Shown piece by piece: positions 8,076 to 17,739 of a stretch of 64,000 nucleotides of DNA. The notes under the pieces are model-generated. The model was not told where the DNA came from. It worked only from the letters and a program-made list of their open reading frames with translations, and made no database searches. The position numbers and the translations under genes were made by a program. The stretch covers positions 186,001 to 250,000 of the forward strand of contig WYAX01000012.1 of assembly GCA_011525625.1 (NCBI GenBank), read 5' to 3'. Position 1 is the first letter of the stretch. Each line of letters starts with the position of its first letter. Source of the stretch: Nitrospira defluvii (GTDB taxonomy: Bacteria > Nitrospirota > Nitrospiria > Nitrospirales > Nitrospiraceae).

Positions 8076-8473
8076 TATACCAGCGCCGTGCCCGGCGGTC
8101 GTTCAATGAGTTCGACTTCGTACCCATCGGGCGCATCGATGAAGATGAAGCGGCTGCCGGAGGACGTCTGCGTGGGACCGTCGGTGATCGCCACCTGCTT
8201 CGATTGCAGACTCCGGATCGTGTCGTCCAGATTCTCGACTTCAAAGGCCAGGTGGACGAGATCTTCCTGAACCTTGACCGGTCCGCTCGCGGGGAAACTG
8301 CAGAGTTCGATGAGTTCCTCGCTGTTGGGCACCTTGAGGAAGGCCAGGTGGGAGCCGCGAGGAGAGACTTTCCGTTCCAGGACCTCCAGTCCGAGGACCT
8401 CCTGGTAAAAGCGGATGGTCTGATCCATGTCGCTGACCCGCATGCGGGTATGGAGGAGTTTGGTGACCTTCAT
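8075..8473 (-). CDS. Glyoxalase I-like VOC family protein
   Basis: 132 aa with the two beta-alpha-beta-beta-beta repeats of the vicinal-oxygen-chelate fold. Candidate metal ligands are in the expected order: His near residue 8 (LLHTRMRVSD), Glu in EELIEL, His in VHLAFEV and Glu in YEVELIE. Lactoylglutathione lyase (GloA) turns the methylglyoxal-glutathione hemithioacetal into S-lactoylglutathione, and this size and ligand set fit it, including the typical FYQEVLGLEVLER segment. Start ATG at 8473 has AAAGGAGA upstream. Without substrate-loop comparison another VOC lyase cannot be excluded. Confidence 0.85.
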   Translation of the reverse strand: MKVTKLLHTRMRVSDMDQTIRFYQEVLGLEVLERKVSPRGSHLAFLKVPNSEELIELCSFPASGPVKVQEDLVHLAFEVENLDDTIRSLQSKQVAITDGPTQTSSGSRFIFIDAPDGYEVELIERPPGTALV

Positions 8474-8585
8474 GGTCCTGTCTCCTTTGGCGACTGCTGA
8501 ACAGGGCCTCCAGCGGTGTGTTCAGTCGCGCTCATCTCGCTTAATCAGGTGCGTCTCTGAATGGGCATACCTGGGGGCGATCAGG

Positions 8586-9077
8586 CTATGTTTTCCTGGC
8601 CGGGCCGCTCGTTTTCCGCAGGAGAATTTCGGCGTATCCGGGAATCAGGAAATTCGGCATGGGTCCGATTTCCTTGTAGCCTTGCCTACGATAAAAGGCG
8701 CGGGCCGTGTCATTGAAATCCGACACGCAGGCGAACAGATTGTGCGCTCGCGCGAAGGTTTGCGATTCGACATGGGACAAGAGGCGTCTGCCCAGGCCGC
8801 GGCCGGTGGCGTCTGGCGAGATGCCCAGTAGTTCCAGATAGTCGCCGAACAGAAATTTCCTGCGCAGGATGGCGATGCCGAGTACGGCTCCCTCCATTTC
8901 CAGGACGAACGTGTCCCGGCCCACGGGGATCGGGGAAAAGATGCGTTCCCAGTCTCCGGCGGTAAACCCAAGCCGTTTCCAGGGATCGGATCGAGCGAGG
9001 ATGCCGATCACCGCATCGCGATCGTCCGGCCGCATCTCGCGAATCACCGTGTCGGGTCGGTCGTCGTTTGATTGCAT
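8586..9077 (-). CDS. GNAT family N-acetyltransferase
   Basis: 163 aa. The acetyl-CoA binding loop is visible as DATGRGLGRRLLSHVE (about residues 89-104), followed by the typical NDTARAFYRRQGY segment. The family moves an acetyl group from acetyl-CoA to an amine; the substrate cannot be read from sequence. The start lies 34 bp inside the end of the polysaccharide deacetylase gene, in another frame, so the two are probably co-translated. No separate ribosome site is obvious. Confidence 0.88.
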   Translation of the reverse strand: MQSNDDRPDTVIREMRPDDRDAVIGILARSDPWKRLGFTAGDWERIFSPIPVGRDTFVLEMEGAVLGIAILRRKFLFGDYLELLGISPDATGRGLGRRLLSHVESQTFARAHNLFACVSDFNDTARAFYRRQGYKEIGPMPNFLIPGYAEILLRKTSGPARKT

Positions 9078-9766
9078 CGCAAGAGATCCGAGACGGTCAT
9101 GGCCCGCAGGCCCTTCTCGTTCAGCACCCGTCCGGCCAGGGCTTCCGTCACTTCCCGGGTGTGTTTGCCCTTCCCGTTGGCATGCAGCACGATCACGCTG
9201 CCGGGCTTCAGTCGTGTTCGCACGCGCGAGAGGATGGCGTCGGCACTCAGGGTGGGATCAGGGTCGCCGGACTCGATGTTCCACAAGATGAATCGTAAGC
9301 CGAGCGCCTTCACGGCCTCTACGGTCACGTCGTTGTACTCCCCATAGGGCGGTCGAAAAAGGATCGCCGGCCGCCCGTATTGTGTTTTCAGCAGGCGCAC
9401 GGGACCCATGATTTCCTGCTGCTGTTCCTCCAGCTCATGCATCGGCAGGTGCGCATGGACCTCGCCGTGCGTGCCGATTTCAAAAAAGGGAACGGCCAGG
9501 AGTTGTTTCACCTCGGCATCGTGTTTGGCCATCCAGCGACCGGACATGAAAAACGTGGCCGGCACCTTGTGTTCGATGAGGAAGTCGATCAGTTCACGAT
9601 CAAAGCCGGAGGCCGTCCGCACCGGGCAGAGATCATAGGTCAGCGCCACGGCGGGGCAGGAGGTCGGGCCGGCTTTGATGACTTGGGCCTGTGCCTCGCC
9701 GGGAGACAGGGCACAGGCGAGCCCGAACATCGTCGACCATCCGACTACCCACGCGTGCGTTCGCAT
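9044..9766 (-). CDS. Secreted polysaccharide deacetylase (NodB homology)
   Basis: 240 aa with an N-terminal signal peptide (cleavage near GEAQAQ). The NodB fold is shown by ALTYDLCPV, FEIGTHGEVHAH, FRPPYGEYN and VIVLHANG. Carbohydrate esterase 4 enzymes normally carry TFDDGP; here the second Asp, a metal ligand, is Leu and the next residue Cys. A TFDLC variant subfamily is known to me, so this may be a real subfamily trait and not decay. It would act in the envelope on N-acetylated sugar polymers. On the minus strand a TATACT box at 9774-9779 lies only 7 nt before the start codon, so the mRNA may be almost leaderless. Confidence 0.88.
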   Translation of the reverse strand: MRTHAWVVGWSTMFGLACALSPGEAQAQVIKAGPTSCPAVALTYDLCPVRTASGFDRELIDFLIEHKVPATFFMSGRWMAKHDAEVKQLLAVPFFEIGTHGEVHAHLPMHELEEQQQEIMGPVRLLKTQYGRPAILFRPPYGEYNDVTVEAVKALGLRFILWNIESGDPDPTLSADAILSRVRTRLKPGSVIVLHANGKGKHTREVTEALAGRVLNEKGLRAMTVSDLLRCNQTTTDPTR

Positions 9767-9839
9767 GGGCCGCAGTATACCCGATGGCAGGCCCGCGCGA
9801 TAGTTGACGCTTCCTTCGGGTGGCTGCTACGGTGATGAC

Positions 9840-11012
9840 ATGCAAGGACCGGATTGGAAAATCGGGCATGTCTTCGGCATTCCCATCCACGTGCATGCCT
9901 CGTGGCTGTTTGTGTTTTTCTTCGTGACCTGGTCGTTGGCGACCGGCTATCTGCCTGACGTATTGCCCGGTCTGTCGGAGCCGCGATATTGGGGCATGGG
10001 TGGCGTAGCGGCGTTGTTGTTGTTTGCTTCAGTTCTGTTGCATGAGCTTGGCCATTCTTTGGTGGCGCTACGATATCGCATTCCGATCAGTCAGATTACG
10101 CTGTTCATCTTCGGCGGAGTTGCGCAGATGCGGAAAGAGCCGCCGCATCCCCTGGCCGAATTCCTCATCGCCATCGCCGGCCCGGCGGTCAGCTTCCTCT
10201 TGGCGGGGCTCTGTCTCGGCTTGGTGACGCTCTTGGAGGTGATTCCGGCTGGAGTCTCCATGCATGGGCTTGCAGCGCTGGGCACGCTGTTAGGCATGGT
10301 CAATACGCAGTTAGGCCTGTTTAATCTGTTGCCGGGTTTCCCGCTGGACGGTGGGCGTGCCTTACGAGCCGGTTTGTGGGCCTGGAGCAAAGATTACTAT
10401 CGTGCGACGAGCCAAGCGGCATTGGTGGGCTTGCTGTTCGGGGTGAGTTTTGGGCTCTTCGGCGCGCTGTTGCTCGTCGGTGGCCTGTCCGGTACCACGT
10501 CCGCTTCCCTGGCCAGCAGTGGGGGATGGATTGTGTTGTTGGGCGCCTTTCTCTTTTCGGCCGCGCGAGGGAGCCGCAAACAGGCCGCCATCCGTTCGTC
10601 GCTCGCGTCGGTTCCTGTGCGCGAGTTGATGGTCGCCAATGTAGTCGCCCTGTCTCCGGACATCACAGTGGAAGAAGCGGTGAATCAGTATTTCCTTCCG
10701 TACGGGTACGGAGGATTCCCGGTGGTCCAGGACGGACGGTTGGTGGGGGTGGTCGGCGTGCGTGACGTGCAGGCCGTGAGGAATTCGTTATGGGCGTTCC
10801 GCCGCGTCGCCGATATCATGCAGACGTCCGACGACGACATGGTCGTGACGCCGGACGTGTCGGCCATGCAGGCGTTGGAGCGAATGCTGGCGCTGGGGGC
10901 GGAACGTCTGGTGGTCGTGCAAGACGGACAGTTGCTGGGCTTGGTCACCAGGGCGGCTATCGGACACTTCATCGAACAGCGCCATTCTTCAGGCACGCCG
11001 TCTTCTTTGTAA
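9840..11012 (+). CDS. Site-2 protease (M50) with C-terminal CBS domains
   Basis: 390 aa integral membrane metalloprotease. The zinc motif HELGH is at about residues 68-72 and the third-ligand motif NLLPGFPLDGG at about 162-172, both complete. Several membrane helices surround them. The C-terminal 150 residues hold two CBS modules (VRELMVANVVALSPD and VADIMQTSDDDMVV), which usually bind adenosyl nucleotides. Family members cleave transmembrane substrates such as anti-sigma factors; no partner is visible nearby. The ATG at 9840 was preferred over a TTG at 9804 because WKIGHVFGIPIHVHASW, the usual N terminus, follows directly. Confidence 0.92.
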   Translation: MQGPDWKIGHVFGIPIHVHASWLFVFFFVTWSLATGYLPDVLPGLSEPRYWGMGGVAALLLFASVLLHELGHSLVALRYRIPISQITLFIFGGVAQMRKEPPHPLAEFLIAIAGPAVSFLLAGLCLGLVTLLEVIPAGVSMHGLAALGTLLGMVNTQLGLFNLLPGFPLDGGRALRAGLWAWSKDYYRATSQAALVGLLFGVSFGLFGALLLVGGLSGTTSASLASSGGWIVLLGAFLFSAARGSRKQAAIRSSLASVPVRELMVANVVALSPDITVEEAVNQYFLPYGYGGFPVVQDGRLVGVVGVRDVQAVRNSLWAFRRVADIMQTSDDDMVVTPDVSAMQALERMLALGAERLVVVQDGQLLGLVTRAAIGHFIEQRHSSGTPSSL

Positions 11013-11156
11013 CCGATCCGCTCCCTGCGCTTCGCCGGTTCTCCCCCGACGAGTTGTTCTGCCGCACTCCGGCCTCCAACAGGCTGCGGAACCACTCGTG
11101 TGTTGCCCGAGACGCAAGGATCAACTCATGTGCCGTATCGGCAGCAGGATACCCCG

Positions 11157-11280
11157 CAGGATGCGCACACAGGCCGTCCAGCAAGGCCGCAGCGAGCGAC
11201 GTGGCGAATCCGTACTCCCGCCGGACGGTGAGCCGCTGAGGGATGCGAGCACGCCGCCGGCGGACGTTTTCCGCATCCTG
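11157..11280. repeat. 124-bp imperfect inverted-repeat element, copy 2
   Basis: Related to 6894-7016: it shares GGCCGTCCAGCAAGGCCGCAG and the end CGCATCCTG. Its outer arms (CAGGATGCGC and CGCATCCTG) differ from copy 1 at a paired position (T-A in copy 1, G-C here), so pairing is kept. It fills the gap between two convergent genes (11013-11305), in which I see nothing else. Confidence 0.65.
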
Positions 11281-11305
11281 CTAAGAGTCTTCCGGTGCGT
11301 GCTGC

Positions 11306-12157
11306 CTAGCCGGGGAGTGTGGTTGTCTCGTCCGGTCTGCGCGGACGTCGGCATTGGCACTCGTGGGTGACCACGGCCCCGAGCAGAACCAGGGCTGAAG
11401 AATAGTAGACCCACAGCAACAGCAGCACGACCTCAAGCAGCGAACCGTACAGTTGTGTGTAGACAGCGGCATCCTCCAGATAGGTGACGAAGAGTGCCTT
11501 GGCGGAGACCCACAGGAGGCTGAAGACCGCGCCGCCGATCGTCGCTTCGCGCCAGGTCGGGCGCTGGTGTGGAAGGAACCGGTAGAGACAGGTCACCGAC
11601 GCGAAGGCCAGCAGGAACGGCAGCGAATAGGTGAGGAGAAAGTCATGGGCCGCGATCGCCACCAGGTTCATGCCGAGGAAGCGGGGCGCGTAGGCCGTCA
11701 GCAGTTCGATCGCCTGGGTGGCCACGAAGGAAATGAGCGTGAGAATCCCCAACATCCAGACCAGCGCGACGGCGACGAGTGTAGAGATCAGCGGGTGCCG
11801 TTTGGCGGCGGTCCCGAAGACCGTGTTCATCGCATAGTCCAGTTCGTAGAACACCAGGGCGCTGAACCAGCCGAATGCCAGAAAGACGGCCCAGCGCACT
11901 TCCTCCTGTTCGGCCACCCGTCGAATATCCTTGGCCAGCCGTTCCCCCACGCTGGGGAGAAAGCCCTTCAGGAATCCGAGCAAGAACTGGTAGCCGATCA
12001 CATCCTGGCTCACGATGAAACTGATGCCGTACAGCAGTAGGAATACCATCGGGAAAAGGGACAGAATCGAGTAGAACGCCAACGAGGCCGCCAGGCTAGG
12101 GCAGCCTCGCCGTCGAAACGTATCGAACACGTTGGAGACAAAGGTAAGTTCAGTCAT
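11306..12157 (-). CDS. YihY/BrkB family inner-membrane protein
   Basis: 283 aa with about six hydrophobic segments. The N-terminal signature SLAASLAFYSILSLFPMVFL is typical of the YihY/BrkB family, once mislabelled ribonuclease BN. The central LDYAMNTVFGTAAKRH and RPTWREATIGGAVFSLLW also fit. Its function is not settled; transport or envelope roles have been suggested for relatives. It lies downstream of nuoN on the same strand with a 135-bp gap, so read-through from the complex I cluster is possible but not shown. Confidence 0.9.
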   Translation of the reverse strand: MTELTFVSNVFDTFRRRGCPSLAASLAFYSILSLFPMVFLLLYGISFIVSQDVIGYQFLLGFLKGFLPSVGERLAKDIRRVAEQEEVRWAVFLAFGWFSALVFYELDYAMNTVFGTAAKRHPLISTLVAVALVWMLGILTLISFVATQAIELLTAYAPRFLGMNLVAIAAHDFLLTYSLPFLLAFASVTCLYRFLPHQRPTWREATIGGAVFSLLWVSAKALFVTYLEDAAVYTQLYGSLLEVVLLLLWVYYSSALVLLGAVVTHECQCRRPRRPDETTTLPG

Positions 12158-12292
12158 GCGGGCTTGCGCGATTCGGAGCGGTACGGAGCAATGCCCCCCG
12201 CGATCGTTGCAGGACCTGATGCGGCCAGGTCGATCCGCCGGCGACCCGTGGGGCGGTGGATGACGATGAAATGGTAGGCCCAGCGCGAAACG

Positions 12293-13768
12293 CTACTTGA
12301 GTAGCGGCGCCGCATGGGTAGCCAGCGACCAGAGGCCATTCGGGAACAGACCGAGCAAGACCACGCCCGCGAGGGCGCAGGCCAGGACGAACGACAACGC
12401 CGGAGAGGTCTCCAGCCGGGATTGGGAGGCGACGGTTCCCTCAGGCTCGCGCATATACATGACCATCACGATCCGCAGGTAGTAGAAGGCTGAAATCGCC
12501 GCAAAGATGACGGCCACGACCGCCAGCCAGGTCATGCCGCCGTTCACGGCAGCCATGAAAATATAAAACTTCCCGATGAAGCCTGCGGTCGGGGGAATGC
12601 CCGCCAGCGACACGAGAAACACCAGCATGAAAAACGCCGCCAGCGGCTCCCGTTTGGCAAGGCCCGCGTAGTCTTCGATGTTTTCGCTCTCCTGCCCTTC
12701 CTTCCGTAGCATGCCGATCAGCGCAAAGGCGCCCAGCGTCATGAACGAATAGATGGCGATATACAGCAACACGCTGGCGAATCCGCCTCCGGCCCCGTTC
12801 CCGCGATGTCCCCCTGCGACCACCACTCCGATGAGCGCGTACCCGGCATGGGCAATACTGGAATAGGCGAGCATGCGTTTAATACTGGTTTGGACGATCG
12901 CTACGAGATTGCCCAAGGCGAGGGTCGCCAGGCAGATGATGGTGAACAGGACCGACCAGTCGGCGCTGGCTGCTCCCAAGCCCTCCACGAATACCCTGAG
13001 GAAGGCACCGAAGCTGGCGGCCTTTGACGCCACGGCCATAAACGCGGTGACGGAGGTCGGCGCACCCTGGTACACATCCGGCGTCCACATGTGGAAGGGG
13101 ACGACGGCCAATTTGAATCCGAATCCGACGGCCAGCAGGACCAGGGCCAGGGAGAGGATCGGATTGCTCGTGCCCTGCATCGTAATGGCTTCGGCAATTG
13201 CCGACAATCGCGTGCTACCGGCCAGGCCGTACAGCAGGGAAATGCCGTACAACAAGATGCCGGAAGAAAAGGCGCCCAGCACAAAGTACTTGGCGGACGC
13301 TTCAAGTGAACGGGCTTCCGTCCGTTTGAGGCCGGCCATGACATAGAGCGAGAGCGACATCAACTCCGTCCCCAGATAAATCGTGAGCAAGTCGGCTCCG
13401 GAGACCATGACCATCATGCCCGCCAGCGCCAGCAGGATGAAGCCGTAGTACTCGCCGATACTCAATCGTTCGGCTTTCAAATAGGCGAGGGAGAGTAGGA
13501 CGGTGAGACCGGTCACGATATACAGAAGCAGTTTCCAGAATGCCGCATAGGCATCAATGATGACCATGTTACTGAAGGCATAGGTGCGGCCGGTCATCTG
13601 GGAAGAGGTCACGCCGATGCACATGGCCAGTGCGCCCAGGGTCAGCCAGGCCAGCACATCCTTTTTGGCTGTCTCCAGAATGGGGTCCAGGGCCAGCACG
13701 AGACAGGCGGCACCGATGACAATGAGTTCGGGGAGGATCGCCAAGAGGTCTTGAAGCGAAATGCTCAT
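12293..13768 (-). CDS. nuoN: NADH-quinone oxidoreductase subunit N
   Basis: 491 aa antiporter-like membrane subunit of complex I, which pumps protons in the membrane arm. It has the ordered hydrophobic helices of the family, with AYLKAERLSIGEYYGFILLA and the proton-channel segment FKLAVVPFHMWTPDVYQGAP (lysine and histidine retained), then LAYSSIAHAGYALIG. The start overlaps the nuoM stop by 4 bp (ATGA), indicating translational coupling. It is the last gene of the nuo cluster. Confidence 0.97.
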   Translation of the reverse strand: MSISLQDLLAILPELIVIGAACLVLALDPILETAKKDVLAWLTLGALAMCIGVTSSQMTGRTYAFSNMVIIDAYAAFWKLLLYIVTGLTVLLSLAYLKAERLSIGEYYGFILLALAGMMVMVSGADLLTIYLGTELMSLSLYVMAGLKRTEARSLEASAKYFVLGAFSSGILLYGISLLYGLAGSTRLSAIAEAITMQGTSNPILSLALVLLAVGFGFKLAVVPFHMWTPDVYQGAPTSVTAFMAVASKAASFGAFLRVFVEGLGAASADWSVLFTIICLATLALGNLVAIVQTSIKRMLAYSSIAHAGYALIGVVVAGGHRGNGAGGGFASVLLYIAIYSFMTLGAFALIGMLRKEGQESENIEDYAGLAKREPLAAFFMLVFLVSLAGIPPTAGFIGKFYIFMAAVNGGMTWLAVVAVIFAAISAFYYLRIVMVMYMREPEGTVASQSRLETSPALSFVLACALAGVVLLGLFPNGLWSLATHAAPLLK

Positions 13769-15339
13769 CGTGTTGCTGCCTGTTCAGAAGATGAAGTGGG
13801 CTGGACGGCTGCCATTGTCGCATGTGCCGGGGGCACCAGCGGGGTCGGTGGCGACACCGTCGCGTAGGCCGGAGCCTTCTGCCCGTTCAGCAGCTGCGTC
13901 ACGCTGGCGTGCATGCGGCTCAAGAGCGGGTTCGGGAAGATCCCCAGGACGAACACCAGCACGATCAGCGGCACCAGCGTCGCCGTCTCCCTGGCGTTAA
14001 GGTCGAGGAGATGGGCGCGATGGGCGGCGGCCGGGGTCCCGAACACCACGCGCTGCATGAGCCAGAGGATGTACGCGGCGGCCAGAATGACCCCCAGTGC
14101 GGCTAAAGCGGTGGCGAACTGGCTCCAGACGAAGGTGCCGGCCAGCACCAGGAATTCCCCCACGAAACTGTTGGTGCCCGGCAGCCCCAACGAGGACAGT
14201 GCAAAAATCATCAGAAACAGCGCGTATCGCGGCATGGGGCCGGCTAATCCGGTGTTGTCGGCAATCTGGCGACTGTGAGTCCGTTCATAGATGATGCCCA
14301 CGCAGAGGAAGAGGCCGCCGGTCGTGATGCCGTGATTGACCATCTGCATCACCGCGCCTTCAATCCCCTGGATATTCAGGACGAAGATCCCCAACGTGAC
14401 GAAGCCCATGTGGCTGACGCTGGAGTAGGCGATCAGTTTCTTGATGTCCGCCTGTGCCAGGGCCATGTAGGCGCCATAGATGATGGCCACGATTGAGAGC
14501 GCGATCATCGGTTTGGTAAAGGCCACGGTGGCGTCCGGTAGCATGGGCAATGTAAAGCGCAGGAATCCGTAGGTGCCCATCTTCAGCAGGACGCTCGCGA
14601 GGATGACGCTGCCTGCGGTCGGGGCCTCAACGTGGGCGTCGGGCAACCAGGTGTGAAACGGGAACATCGGCACTTTGACGGCGAAGGCCGCGAAGAAGGC
14701 TAGGAAGAGCCACATTTGGAGGGTGGCGCCATAGGTTCCGCGGCTCAGTTCCAGAATGTCGAAGGTCTGGCCGCCCTGGAAGTACAGGGCGAGGATGGCG
14801 ACCAGCAGCAGGACACTGCCGGCCAAGGTATACAGAAAGAACTTAATAGCGGCATACAGCCGGTTGGGACCGCCCCAGACGCCGATCAGCAGATACATCG
14901 GGATCAGCATGGCTTCCCAGAAGACGTAGAACAGCACGAAGTCCAGCGCGACGAACACGCCCAACATGGCCGTTTCCATCACCAGCAGCATCGACATGAA
15001 GAGCGGCACACGTTTCTCGATGGCGGTCCAGGACACGGTGACGCAGAAGGGCATGAGGAAGGTCGTCATCAGCACGAGCGGGAAGCTGATGCCGTCCATG
15101 CCCAGGCTATAGCGCACCGGCGGGGAACTGATCCAGGAGGCCTGCTCCACGAATTGCATCTGAGCGGTCGATGAGTCGAACAACCACCAGAGGGGGAGCG
15201 AGAAGAGAAAGGTACAGACGGTGACGCCCAGCGCCACCCACCGGGAGGACTCCGCCTTGACCAGGAAGCAGAGCACGGCGCCGAGCAGCGGAAAAAAGAC
15301 GATCAGGGTCAACCAGGGAAATGAGGTTGTGTGATTCAC
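13765..15339 (-). CDS. nuoM: NADH-quinone oxidoreductase subunit M
   Basis: 524 aa, membrane-arm antiporter-like subunit of complex I. Family signatures include FYVFWEAMLIPMYLLIGVWG (with the conserved Glu of helix 5), VPMFPFHTWLPDAHVEAPT (the channel region) and KLIAYSSVSHMGFVTLG. The C-terminal 35 residues are Pro/Ala/Thr-rich and probably unstructured. It is followed directly by nuoN with a 4-bp overlap and preceded by a 100-bp gap after nuoL in which I see no feature. Confidence 0.97.
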   Translation of the reverse strand: MNHTTSFPWLTLIVFFPLLGAVLCFLVKAESSRWVALGVTVCTFLFSLPLWWLFDSSTAQMQFVEQASWISSPPVRYSLGMDGISFPLVLMTTFLMPFCVTVSWTAIEKRVPLFMSMLLVMETAMLGVFVALDFVLFYVFWEAMLIPMYLLIGVWGGPNRLYAAIKFFLYTLAGSVLLLVAILALYFQGGQTFDILELSRGTYGATLQMWLFLAFFAAFAVKVPMFPFHTWLPDAHVEAPTAGSVILASVLLKMGTYGFLRFTLPMLPDATVAFTKPMIALSIVAIIYGAYMALAQADIKKLIAYSSVSHMGFVTLGIFVLNIQGIEGAVMQMVNHGITTGGLFLCVGIIYERTHSRQIADNTGLAGPMPRYALFLMIFALSSLGLPGTNSFVGEFLVLAGTFVWSQFATALAALGVILAAAYILWLMQRVVFGTPAAAHRAHLLDLNARETATLVPLIVLVFVLGIFPNPLLSRMHASVTQLLNGQKAPAYATVSPPTPLVPPAHATMAAVQPTSSSEQAATR

Positions 15340-15439
15340 GAAGCCAGGCTCCGAAACAAAAGGGTCACAGTCACTGGTTCACACCGCTCGGGACGTACTG
15401 CCGGGACCATGCTTGATGAGCGCGTCTTCCCCTGCCGCA

Positions 15440-17338
15440 TTAGAGCAGCAGATACACGGTCAGGATCACCACGGCGCCCAGGGTCATGCCCAGCGCATAA
15501 TGTTGCGTTTGTCCGCTCTGCGTGAGGCGAATGAACCAGCCTCCCCAGGCAATCGCCCGGGCCACTCCATTGACCGCCCCATCGATAATCGCGACATCGA
15601 CGTGCTTCCACATCCCCTGTGCGGCGGACAGAGTCGGGCGCACAAACGACCGGTCATAGGCCTCATCGATGTACCACTTGTGCAGCGACAACTCGTACGC
15701 GGCGCGCCACTGCTGCGCGAGACGGTCAGGCAGCGTCGGATTCAGCACGTACAGATAGTAGGCGGCGGCGATGCCGCTCAATCCCATCAGCGTAGCCACG
15801 GCCATGATGCCCAAGGCCGCGCCGCCTTCATGATGCCCGGTCGCTCCCTCGCCGTGGAAAACCGGCTCCAGGAAGCCCGGAATGCCCAGGTACCCGGCGA
15901 CGATACTCAGCACGGCCAACACCATCAGCGGGACCGTCATGGTCGTCGACGGCTCATGGACATGAGCGGCATGGTGCGCATCCACACGGGACTTGCCCCA
16001 GAAGGTGACGAAGACCAGTCGGAAACTGTAGAAGGCGGTGACTCCGGCCGTGAGCAACCCGCAGATGGCCAAGACCTGACCGAGCGGGCCTGCCGACCAG
16101 GCGGAGACGAGCAGGTCGTCCTTGCTGAAAAATCCGGCCGTGAGTGGAAAGCCGGCCAAGGCCAGTGAGCCTACCAGAAACGTCCAGTAGGTGACGGGGA
16201 GTGTGTCTTTCAAGCCGCCCATGTGGCGCATGTCCTGTTCATGGTGCAGGGCGATGATGACCGACCCGCAACCGAGGAACAGCAGCGCCTTAAACGCGCC
16301 GTGTGTCAGCAGGTGATACATACCCGCGCCGTACGCGCTCAAGCCGCAGGCCATCACCATGTACCCGAGTTGGCTCATGGTCGAGTAGGCCACGACGCGT
16401 TTAATGTCGGTTTGGGTCAGGGCGATGGTGGCCCCGAGCATCATCGTGATGCCGCCGATGACGGCGACCACGGTCAGCGCTGCGGGCGACAAGTCGTAGA
16501 GCGGGGAGAGCCGCGCCACCATGAACACTCCGGCCGTCACCATGGTGGCGGCATGGATCAGGGCGGAAATCGGGGTCGGTCCTTCCATCGCATCCGGAAG
16601 CCAGACGTGCAGCGGGACTTGTGCGGATTTGCCGACCGCTCCGGTGAAGAGCAGGAGGCAGATCATGGTCATGACCGACACCTCCCAGGTGCCGCCGAAC
16701 GGGCCGAGCAGGTTCGTGGTCTTGGTGGCCAGTTCTTGCGCGTGGGCGAAGACGGTGACGTAATCGAGCGAGCCGAAAGAATACCAGACCAGGAAGAGCC
16801 CGAGGATAAAGCCGAAGTCCCCGACGCGGTTGACCAGGAAGGCTTTGGTGGCGGCGGCACAGGCGCTCGGTCGTTCATACCAATGCCCGATGAGCAGGTA
16901 GGAGGAGAGGCCGACCGCTTCCCAGAACACGAACAACTGCAACAGATTGTCCGCCATCACCAGCATCAGCATGGAGAAGGTGAACAGGGCGATGTAGGCG
17001 AAAAAGCGGGCGTAGCCCGGTTCGCCGTGCATATAGCCGATGGTGTAGATGTGCACCAGCGTGCTGACAGTCGTGACCAGGATCAGCATGACGGCCGTGA
17101 GGCGGTCGATGGAGATCCCGATGTGAATGTCCAGGTTCCCCGAGGTCAGCCAGGTATAAAGGGTGACATTGATCGATTGGCCGGTGGCGACGTCATGGAG
17201 GGCCAGCAACGACAGCAGGAACGACCCCACCATAGCCGGAACCGCCACGAGGTGCGCACGGTCTTTGATCCACTGTTCGCCGAGACCGACGATCAGAAAC
17301 GAGAACAGGGGAAGGAACGGAATCAACGCGTACAGCAT
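15440..17338 (-). CDS. nuoL: NADH-quinone oxidoreductase subunit L
   Basis: 632 aa, the distal antiporter-like subunit of complex I with the C-terminal lateral helix. Visible signatures are FFAYIALFTFSMLMLVMADN, FVFWEAVGLSSYLLIGHWYE, KSAQVPLHVWLPDAMEGPTP and RVVAYSTMSQLGYMVMACG. A His-rich stretch (DAHHAAHVHEPSTT) in a loop near residue 455 is a local variation. The gene begins 11 bp after nuoK. Confidence 0.97.
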   Translation of the reverse strand: MLYALIPFLPLFSFLIVGLGEQWIKDRAHLVAVPAMVGSFLLSLLALHDVATGQSINVTLYTWLTSGNLDIHIGISIDRLTAVMLILVTTVSTLVHIYTIGYMHGEPGYARFFAYIALFTFSMLMLVMADNLLQLFVFWEAVGLSSYLLIGHWYERPSACAAATKAFLVNRVGDFGFILGLFLVWYSFGSLDYVTVFAHAQELATKTTNLLGPFGGTWEVSVMTMICLLLFTGAVGKSAQVPLHVWLPDAMEGPTPISALIHAATMVTAGVFMVARLSPLYDLSPAALTVVAVIGGITMMLGATIALTQTDIKRVVAYSTMSQLGYMVMACGLSAYGAGMYHLLTHGAFKALLFLGCGSVIIALHHEQDMRHMGGLKDTLPVTYWTFLVGSLALAGFPLTAGFFSKDDLLVSAWSAGPLGQVLAICGLLTAGVTAFYSFRLVFVTFWGKSRVDAHHAAHVHEPSTTMTVPLMVLAVLSIVAGYLGIPGFLEPVFHGEGATGHHEGGAALGIMAVATLMGLSGIAAAYYLYVLNPTLPDRLAQQWRAAYELSLHKWYIDEAYDRSFVRPTLSAAQGMWKHVDVAIIDGAVNGVARAIAWGGWFIRLTQSGQTQHYALGMTLGAVVILTVYLLL

Positions 17339-17349
17339 GGTGCCAACAG

Positions 17350-17655
17350 TTACCGTTTCAACAGATTGAGCTCATCGATATAGATCGACGAGTTGGTTCG
17401 GTGCAGGGCGATAATAATGGCCAGTCCCACTGCCACTTCCGCCGCCGCCACGGTCAACGCAAAAAACACGAAGACTTGGCCGGCCACCTGATGGAAATAT
17501 TCGGAAAAGGCCACAAAGTTGATGTTCGTGGCATTCAGCATCAGTTCGACCGACAGGAGAATCACAATGATGTTGCGCCGGATCAGCACTCCCACCACGC
17601 CGGTGAGAAACACAAACCCGCTCAGGACCAAATAATAGGATAAGGGAACTGTCAT
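17350..17655 (-). CDS. nuoK: NADH-quinone oxidoreductase subunit K
   Basis: 101 aa, usual length, three membrane helices. The conserved motif [19 protein letters not shown] is present with the Glu used in the proton path, and a second Glu lies in [18 protein letters not shown]. The membrane subunit sits between NuoJ and NuoN in the complex. It is separated from nuoJ upstream by 84 bp. Confidence 0.96.
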   Translation of the reverse strand: MTVPLSYYLVLSGFVFLTGVVGVLIRRNIIVILLSVELMLNATNINFVAFSEYFHQVAGQVFVFFALTVAAAEVAVGLAIIIALHRTNSSIYIDELNLLKR

Positions 17656-17739
17656 GCGCGCCTGCCGGTTATGGGTGACGGGTGATGCCTGGTGATGTCG
17701 TTTCGATACACCGCAGGGTCCCTCTCGCCTGCCAATCGA

